Below are positions 57,706 through 64,000 of a stretch of DNA of 64,000 nt, in pieces (the first letter of the stretch is position 1; each line of letters starts with the position of its first letter). The notes under the pieces were generated by a model that saw nothing but the letters and a program-made list of their open reading frames with translations, ran no database searches and had not been told where the DNA came from. A program made the position numbers and the translations under genes. This stretch comes from Catenaria anguillulae PL171 (taxonomy: Eukaryota; Blastocladiomycota; Blastocladiomycetes; Blastocladiales; Catenariaceae), in the NCBI GenBank assembly GCA_002102555.1, contig MCFL01000035.1, forward strand, positions 62,001-126,000. Reading direction: 5' to 3'.

Positions 57706-59100
57706 TCACGCCTGGCTGGCCGCATATGGCAAGTCCTCGATCCGTCGCTGCGTTTTGTACAGACAAATCGTCCTGAACACCTCGACTGTGACCAGTATGT
57801 CGACGTTCCACCACACGGCCCATCCTGGGCGGCTGACGCCATTGACTCGACCATGTTCCTTGTAATGATATTTTGCACACCTGAGCGGTTTACCTTTTTG
57901 CGGGCACATCAGGGCAATCAACCTCGTCAGCGAAAAGAAAACTTGTTCCGTGGTTGGGCACCAGTAACAGGCAGCCCGAAGGTTCCTATTCTTGTGAAAG
58001 GCTTTAGCGAGTGCCACTTCAAATTGCGTAGCGACGGTATCGAGCCCCGCGAGTTGATTGCCGGTCAGCGGCAGCGGAGTCGGCGCTGAGGCCAAGATCA
58101 CGGGCGGCACGACGGCGACCGGGACCGCGACCGGGACGACTGGCATTGTCTCGGGAACGGCAGCGGCAGCGGACGCTTGCACGACCAGGCTGGCAAGTGG
58201 TTGCTGGGACGTTGCTGTGGTAGTACCGACACCCACAACTTGAGCGTTTGAATTGGAAGCGACGGGCTCGGCTTGTTGTGACGCGTGCTCTTGTTCTTGG
58301 GTGGGGTCGACATCGCCTTGCGCCTGCTGATCTTCTTCTTGTTCCTCAGGCGCTTGCACGGCCGCAAGCTCGTTTTCTTGAGCGACGACCGTGGTGACGG
58401 CCGTAGCCGTCTGAGCCTGCTCTGGTTGCTGCTCGCCTGTTGCGAGATCGACGCCATGGTCTTGAGCGGGCCGTGGCGAATGTTCTTGTTCTTCTTCTTG
58501 TGATTGCACAGCGACAGTTTGAGACTCGTTCTCGCCTTGACCGCCGTTTGTTGCATTGGCCGTGCCTTTGCTCTTGTTGCCGTTACCCGAGTCCTTGGCA
58601 TAATCAACCGACAGCGAACCGTCAATCAACTTGTCCATAAATTCGAGGAGTGAATCGAGATTGCCCGCTTGCAGTTGCTCGTACTCTTGACCGTCGTCAA
58701 CACCCATCAACTTGCCCACGCCCAGCGCAAAGTCAAAAATTGCTGCAACACAATCGTCCAAAGTCGCGCCGCCAACAATCTCGCGCGATGAAACGAGCAA
58801 GTTGACCGTGCCAATGGTGGCAGCGGCCAGGACCGTGGCACCAGGTGTGCCAATAAAGTCGCGTAACGTCGGGCCTGGGCCGGTCACGGGAATGTCGAAA
58901 GTGGAGAGCTCAATGGAAGCGACAAGAGAATCGACCACCCGTTGTGCGGATTCGGGCCCGTGTTTGTCAGAAGCGACGAGCGTGTTATATACCGCCTTAG
59001 TGTTAATAAATTCCCGAAGGAATCGAAAAAGGGACGATAAATGGAACACGGGCGGTTCGTTGGTGTCGGACGTGGTCGTGGAGGGGGCGAGTTGGGTCAT
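57706..59100 (-). CDS. Protein of unknown function, 464 residues, Gln/Glu-rich centre
   Basis: One uninterrupted minus-strand frame starting at MTQLAPSTTTSDTNEPP. Residues 20-160 look globular: FHLSSLFRFLREFINTKAVY, VVDSLVASIELSTFDIP and DDCVAAIFDFALGVGKLMGV, mostly helical. Residues 170-350 are low-complexity, rich in Gln, Glu, Ala and Val (EEEQEH, QQPEQAQ). The C-terminal 110 residues (LAGLDTVATQFEVALAKAF, ACYWCPTTEQVFFSLTRL, RTICLYKTQRRIEDL) are again ordered-looking. No signal peptide, membrane span or catalytic motif is evident. It could not be matched to any family I know. The frame is clean over 1.4 kb, which argues for a real gene. It converges on gamma-SNAP. Confidence 0.65.
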   Translation of the reverse strand: MTQLAPSTTTSDTNEPPVFHLSSLFRFLREFINTKAVYNTLVASDKHGPESAQRVVDSLVASIELSTFDIPVTGPGPTLRDFIGTPGATVLAAATIGTVNLLVSSREIVGGATLDDCVAAIFDFALGVGKLMGVDDGQEYEQLQAGNLDSLLEFMDKLIDGSLSVDYAKDSGNGNKSKGTANATNGGQGENESQTVAVQSQEEEQEHSPRPAQDHGVDLATGEQQPEQAQTATAVTTVVAQENELAAVQAPEEQEEDQQAQGDVDPTQEQEHASQQAEPVASNSNAQVVGVGTTTATSQQPLASLVVQASAAAAVPETMPVVPVAVPVAVVPPVILASAPTPLPLTGNQLAGLDTVATQFEVALAKAFHKNRNLRAACYWCPTTEQVFFSLTRLIALMCPQKGKPLRCAKYHYKEHGRVNGVSRPGWAVWWNVDILVTVEVFRTICLYKTQRRIEDLPYAASQA

Positions 59101-60936
59101 GGTGATGATGTGAGTTGGTTGGTTGGAAAGGTGGGACGGGGCGTTGATTGCACACTCAAGCGTGAAATAGGCAAAGATCTCTGGTTACTGTGAGTGCACG
59201 TGTGGGATCAGTTAGTGACGTTTAGGAGGCGGGCAGCTGAGAACGAAGACGAGGAAAACAGTAAACACAACGGGTAAGAAGTTGGCAGAGCAGCGAGATT
59301 GCGTGGGCGACAGACGAGCGCTGTTGTTGGGGGTTGACGGCGCTGTTAGTCGTTGACGTGATTCTTGGCCGCAGTGAGGTGAGGGGCAAAAGGATGGACG
59401 ATGCGAGTCGAGTGCGGAATCACCTGTGAGAGAGCGTGTCTGTTACGAGTGTGTGAGAGGGGAGCGGATCACTACTTATAGGCACGGGTCGGGCGTGTGC
59501 CAAGGATATGTGCTTGACTGCCACCAAGTCATGCAGCGGAGCGGAAAGTTATTTTGCTAAGAACTGTGTTTGATTGCAATTTGTTGCGACCCTTGTTTGC
59601 AGCGGAAGCAAAGCGCTTTGCGATGAAAAGCCCCCCAACATTGGCATTTCATTGAATCCTCGTGATCTGCACGTTGATTCCGGCCATTGCCAGTATGATT
59701 TCAGAGCTGAAAGTCGCGTTCACAGTTCGATGATCGGCGGAGGAAACGTTGGACATCTTTTGGACAGCCAGCTGGACACGACACGGCTGGCGCCGATCCG
59801 ACACTGACAATGGGGTCATACATGCCTGGTCACATGGAGGGATGCGCTGAGAAAAGGGCAAGCAGCAATCAAATGCAATAAACATCAGGTCAAAGCCTGA
59901 GCTACATATGGTTCATATGAATAACTCAACTACTTTCAGGAGCTCTGCTGAAATGATCGTACTTGCCGGCTATCGCGTCGCCTTTTCTTCTTTCAAGGAC
60001 GAAGCTCGAAAGTCATTCATCATGCTAGTGCATGGCAGTCGGTTCAGTTTAGGGAGTATCAACTGGCGGAGTGACGGTGTTGGCGGTGACGCAAACTCGA
60101 CGTAGCCTGTTTTGAGATACATAAGTTTAGAGCAGAAATAGGGAGTGCCTACAGACTTTGTTGATCCATCAACAAACAGCGTGTCTTGATATGCCGCCGT
60201 GTAATCATGGAAAGCTTCTATTTCTATTGCATGTTCGTTTGCTGGCGAAAAAGCATTTAATATATAACAGATCAGACTCACAACGGGTTGGCGACTGTGG
60301 TGCGAGCGTGAGACGTGCGGACGCGTGAATTGACACCGCACAGCCACTGCGGTATATGGCCGGCATCCTACATGCAAACGTTACGGGCCTAATTTGAGCA
60401 TGAAGGATAGTGGCGGCACGCGAAAGATAACTTACCCATCGCCCTAGAGGTCTGGTCGACTATATAACCTTACCAAGCCGCTGCGGCCGGCTCACTGATA
60501 TCTAGATAGCAGGAGCTGCGCAGGTTTCGCCATGTCCGATTATCTCGTTCCTGAGCCGGCGGCCAGCTGTGGCCTGATACGTGCGATATCTTTTTGCTTC
60601 AAGAATGCACCCAAGATAGGTATTGCCCATCGAAGACCGGAAGGCACGATTCACCTGGAGGAATCAGAGTCATCACAGCAATGAACCAGGCGCTGGATCA
60701 GAGTGTCTGCATCACGGAACTTCGGGGCGCTCAGGCAGGTTCGAGCGATCCCGTTCCCTGAGTTGGCAGCGAGTGTCCGTGCTACACTCAACATCAAACC
60801 CAACATAGGCGAGGACGAAGGTTCAAATAGTGTGAGCGTCCCCCAGCACATCCTTTCCCAATCTGCTGGCCCCTCATCCTCATCCACTCACAAGATCTCG
60901 CCTCCATCCTCTCCACTTCCAAAGCAAATAATCATC
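59101..60936. other. Long divergent intergenic region
   Basis: About 1.8 kb between the unknown gene (minus) and secreted copy 3 (plus), AT-richer than the coding parts. A TATATAA sequence occurs at 60461, but at 476 bases from the ATG it would need a long leader. No gene, tRNA, repeat copy or mobile element is recognised. Confidence 0.45.
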
Positions 60937-61592
60937 ATGCTCGCTCAACTCCTTGTCCTCGCCCTTGTGGCCGCCACTGCCTCGGCTGCTCCCTCGTACC
61001 ACCCGCCCAACCCGTCGCCCGCCAAGTGTGAGGGTTTCTTCACGCTTCCCAACCGCGACATTGCTTTCAAGTTTGACGACGGGTTCAAGGACATTGTCGC
61101 GACGGGCGACGAGAAGCTCGACGCCAAGGCATGCTGGGAATATGCCCGCGACACCAACCACTACGGCGCTGTGCTCAACAGGAACGGTGGCGGGCCTGCT
61201 GGCACGATCCGTTGCTTTACCAAGGTATGAAATGCATGAACATCATGATGGATCCGGCGGGTGATTCAAACATGGCACTGATCCTGACCGCTCGTTCAAT
61301 CCTGATCCTCTCGCAGGCGTTCCATCGGTACCCACAATTCAAAGGCATGACCTACTATTTCCGGGAATACAACTATGGTGACGGCCGCGTCAGCACCATG
61401 CGCGGCATTGCCGGCCGTTACGACGTCATGGGCTACGACGTCGAGTCGGGCAAGGTGGAGGGCACGTATGCGGAGCAAGATGCTCGGTGGAAGCACTGCG
61501 ACTTGCTGACCGAACTCAACGGCACGGCGTACTGCAAGATGCTGGACAAGAACACTGTTAGCACGGTCATCCTGGGTAACAACTGCCAATAA
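60937..61592 (+). CDS. Small secreted six-cysteine protein, copy 3 (diverged)
   Basis: Two exons (60937-61224 and 61317-61592; 92-nt intron, donor GTATGA, acceptor CTCGCAG) give 187 residues in a clean frame. The signal peptide MLAQLLVLALVAATASAAP and the mature start KCEGFFTLPNRDIAFKF parallel DWCATTYFGLENRDLAQ of copies 1 and 2. DAKACWEY, IRCFTK and, in exon 2, HCDLLTELNGTAYCKML and LGNNCQ place all six cysteines at equivalent sites, and the intron falls at the same codon boundary after the third cysteine. Sequence between the cysteines is otherwise much diverged, so this is an old paralog. The unknown family is presumably extracellular. This copy has the most reliable reading of the three and is the best reference for the family. 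Confidence 0.88.
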
Positions 61593-61673
61593 ACACAGGC
61601 GTGTTGTTGGACAAAAACACTGTTACCACGGTTATCCTGGGTAACAACTGCCAATAAACACAGGCCTGTTGTT
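61544..61673 (+). repeat. Tandem duplication, two 65-bp units
   Basis: The last 16 codons, the stop and the following sequence of secreted copy 3 are repeated once directly downstream with about four differences (GGACAAGAACACTG versus GGACAAAAACACTG starts the two units). The second unit lies after the stop and so is untranslated. Confidence 0.9.
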
Positions 61674-61970
61674 GGGTCCATGATAGAGGTGCACATTTAG
61701 AAGACTCAAATAAATGTCGAAATGTTCCGGAAGAGCTTTCATTATGAAAATGCTGGCCTGGGCATGCAGGCTTCGATGACAGTACACCGCACACACCCGT
61801 CCCTGACCCAGCTGCCAGTGTCTAACCGTTCAATCATGTCTCATCTGGTCGTTCGTCGTTGGTAGTTGGCCAACAAATCAGTGGCTCATCAATAGGAGCA
61901 TCGCACAAGCCAGAGTGGCACACAGAGAGTACCACAGACCACAGAGAGTACATACGGCACCGACCCAGCC

Positions 61971-62560
61971 ATGCTTGCCGCGTTTGGCCGCCGAGTCAAG
62001 TGGTTGGCGAGTCAAGCGGACCAAACCAAAATGAGTGAGCCCAAGTTGGCCGAGATCTGTCGCTTGCCAGCCATGCATGGGCAAGTCCATGTCCTGGCGC
62101 ACCTCGAATCCAAGCTCAAGGCGGCCCAGCTGAGTACAGCTGCCAGACGCATCCAATCGTTCTCGCTGTCACGCATGGGCATCTCGGATGCGTCCAATGG
62201 CTGGTATCGGCCTTGGATAGCGGCCAGCTGTTTTCTCGTCGCTTGATGTCCAACGGTATGTTCACTGAGGCTGCCATGAAAGCTGTGACAGGCGGGCATT
62301 TGCATGTGGTCGAGTGGATGCTTGCCGATTCAACACCCGCCCCCGCACTCCTGCGCACAAATCGTGTCATTTCAGTGGCGTTCGAAAGTTGGATCGGTCC
62401 AATAGCTTGATCTACTTTATGCTGAACGGTTTTTCGCGGCATCGTCAGATACATCAGTGGAAGCAAGTTCCATCGACTGGACACTGCAGCCAAAAAGGGC
62501 TTTGTGCATGTGTTTGAATGGTTGGAGTGGCGCAACAATGCCTCGGGGAGTGAGGTAAGC
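61971..62560 (+). pseudogene. Ankyrin-like repeat fragment, copy D
   Basis: Short stretches in three frames show ankyrin-like units of the same general family: AMHGQVHVLAHLESKL, VTHGHLGCVQWLVSAL, VTGGHLHVVEWMLADS and KKGFVHVFEWLEW. They start after an ATG at 61971 and fade after 62560, where there is no clear stop in frame and no further repeat. The region is too short and too broken to be a complete member and is probably a remnant or truncated duplicate, though indel errors could again contribute. Confidence 0.55.
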
Positions 62561-62904
62561 AAGTAACAGTGTCCAAGGGTGTCGAGCGTGCAAGCCTGCG
62601 AGGGTTCGCGGAGGGTTCGCGGCTCGAGTGAGTGAGCGAGTAAAGGGTTTTGTTGTCGTTTCTCATTTTTTTGTCATTTCAGTCATGCTACATGTCCGTT
62701 TTCCGTTTACCTGGAGCTCACATTCATTGTGCATTTCTGCCAAATCAGGGGGTATGACTCGCGATCAGCTCTCGCGTGATCTTCAAAGAATACTGATCAG
62801 GGTCGGGGAAATGGGTGTGGGGGATCGGATCATTTTTCAGTGTTTTTCCGAACAGAGCTTTTGTAATTTTCGATCATATACCTTAGGATAACAAGAGAAC
62901 ACCG
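62561..62904. other. Intergenic region
   Basis: Between the ankyrin remnant and the Dph6-like gene; includes a short direct repeat GAGGGTTCGCG near 62600. It presumably holds the promoter of the following gene. Confidence 0.4.
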
Positions 62905-64000
62905 ATGACCATGTATCGCCCACGCCTCGCACTGTGCTTTACGGGCGGCAAGGACTCGACCCTGGTGCTGCACCTGCTGCTCAACCGGCCCGACCTTCTC
63001 GTCACGGCCCTCCACCTCGACGAACAGCCCGCCACCTCGCCCGCCCGCCCGCCGCCCTCCATTGTCCTGGCGGACGATGCGACTGCCCAGCAGCTGCCGT
63101 ACCAGCTCGCCGCGCTCGTCACATTCACCCCACCCAACCCGTCATTTTTGTCGCACCCTGTCCCCGCAATCCAAGCCGCCGCGGCCGCCATGGACTTGCC
63201 ACACATCACGGCCGTCGTCAAAGGCCCCGATTACGCTGCTTGCTATGCGGCGGCCATTGCAAGGTTGAATGTCGATGTGCTCGTCACGGGCGATATGCTC
63301 GATGTGTGCTCTGGGTTCATGCGGCGTGCTGCTGCTGCCGCCGACGTCCACATGTGGTGTCCGCTTTGGGGCATCAATCGCAATCTACTGTGGGACTTGG
63401 TTTTGGATACATTCAAGCTCGAGCCCGTGTTGACGTGCGTGCATGTGAGAAAGTTTGTGGGCACGTGGACCGACGACGTGGCTTTGGCCGGTAACGAGTC
63501 TGCGAGCACGTCGAGCTTGTCGTCATTGGACGATAGCGAGGCGACCGAGGACGAAATGTCGACATCGTCGGGGCCGGATACCATCGCAACCGGCAAAAAG
63601 GCGATTCGGTCGTCATCCGAAGAAGATCCGTTTGCTTCGAGCAGCAGTGACTATTATGAAGAGGACGCTGATGTTTCTTCGCTCTCAACATCGTCCTCAT
63701 CCGCTGCCTCCGCCGCCGTGCAACAACGCCGCATTAATCCTCGCCGCACCCGCGCGCAACAACAGCAGCCAGCTCAAGCCGCCAATTCGCACGCGGATGT
63801 GGACGACGAAATCGCACACAGCACGGACCCGGCCCAACCGCTCATGACCCGTGCCCTGGCGCACGCGCACCTGCTTGTTGGCTCGACACTTACCCGCGAC
63901 GTGGTCAACAACTGGTTGCGCCGTGCGGCGCGCATGGATGGCGTCGATCTGGCGGGCGAAATGGGCGAATACCACACCATGGTGACAAACGGTGCCCTGT
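62905..64000 (+). CDS. Diphthamide synthase (Dph6)-like ATP-pyrophosphatase, 3' end outside window
   Basis: The frame is open from the ATG at 62905 (or 62911) to the window edge, 365 codons without a stop, so the gene is cut. The N-terminus RLALCFTGGKDSTLVLHLLL carries the PP-loop GGKDS that binds ATP in N-type pyrophosphatases. Further on are VLVTGDMLDVCSGFMRR, MWCPLWGINRNLLWDLV and LAGEMGEYHTMVTNGAL, matching the Dph6/ATP_bind_4 pattern (GD...R, PLW, GEXGEYHT). In eukaryotes Dph6 amidates diphthine on elongation factor 2. An insertion of about 130 residues, Ser/Asp/Glu-rich and then Gln-rich, lies between the PLW segment and the GEMGEYHT segment. Whether this is Dph6 itself or a relative is uncertain, because the last domain is not visible. 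Confidence 0.8.
   Translation, partial: MTMYRPRLALCFTGGKDSTLVLHLLLNRPDLLVTALHLDEQPATSPARPPPSIVLADDATAQQLPYQLAALVTFTPPNPSFLSHPVPAIQAAAAAMDLPHITAVVKGPDYAACYAAAIARLNVDVLVTGDMLDVCSGFMRRAAAAADVHMWCPLWGINRNLLWDLVLDTFKLEPVLTCVHVRKFVGTWTDDVALAGNESASTSSLSSLDDSEATEDEMSTSSGPDTIATGKKAIRSSSEEDPFASSSSDYYEEDADVSSLSTSSSSAASAAVQQRRINPRRTRAQQQQPAQAANSHADVDDEIAHSTDPAQPLMTRALAHAHLLVGSTLTRDVVNNWLRRAARMDGVDLAGEMGEYHTMVTNGAL

Noticed and set aside
1-64000. CRISPR arrays, retroelements, viral genes, rRNA
   Set aside because: No spaced direct repeats, no reverse transcriptase, integrase, transposase or capsid motif, no long terminal repeats and no rRNA sequence were seen on reading both strands. A search could still find short remnants.

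Overview
The window reads as nuclear DNA of an early-diverging zoosporic fungus, most likely Blastocladiomycota (Allomyces/Catenaria-like). The reasons are compact genes on both strands, many 65-90 nt spliceosomal introns, G/C-ending codons, an ankyrin-like repeat family with a tryptophan-rich unit (ASANGHxxVLxWW, ...GLELKYT) that I associate with Blastocladiales, and genes such as gamma-SNAP and a Shaker-type K+ channel that familiar yeasts lack. The phylum call is inference from memory of such genomes, not from a search.

Layout. 0.8-8.5 kb: a Get2/CAML-like ER receptor, a Ubc1/UBE2K ubiquitin-conjugating enzyme and an eight-exon ABCC transporter. 8.8-13.1 kb: two ankyrin-like genes. 13.1-21.5 kb: PhoD phosphatase, Far11/STRIP, CK2 beta and a TXNDC9/Plp1 protein. 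21.7-23.6 kb: an inverted, decayed paralog of the first ankyrin-like gene. 23.9-35.7 kb: a Kv-type channel, a leucine-rich protein, tRNA-Val(UAC), a FAM135-like hydrolase and Vps34. 36.7-48.7 kb: two near-identical copies of a small secreted-protein gene in inverted orientation, flanking RBMX2/Ist3, choline-phosphate cytidylyltransferase, polyprenyl diphosphate synthase (Coq1), a syntaxin-8-like SNARE and an ER thioredoxin. 48.7-51.2 kb is unresolved. 51.2-59.1 kb: an MFSD10-type transporter, Sly1, gamma-SNAP and an unknown 464-residue protein. 60.9-64.0 kb: a third secreted family member, an ankyrin remnant and a diphthamide synthase-like gene cut by the window end.

Functional themes. Membrane trafficking is prominent (Get2, Vps34, a Qc-SNARE, Sly1, gamma-SNAP), with lipid and quinone synthesis (Pct1, Coq1) and kinase/phosphatase signalling (CK2 beta, STRIPAK). 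These look like neighbours by chance rather than an operon-like unit.

The least explained item is the six-cysteine secreted family: three genes sharing a signal peptide, cysteine spacing and intron position, two of them inside a 1.38 kb inverted duplication that also copied the promoter. A caution applies throughout. Many conserved genes show single-base frame breaks, several at short homopolymers, so indel errors in the draft sequence are likely and broken frames should not be read automatically as pseudogenes. I saw no retroelement, DNA transposon, CRISPR array or viral gene.
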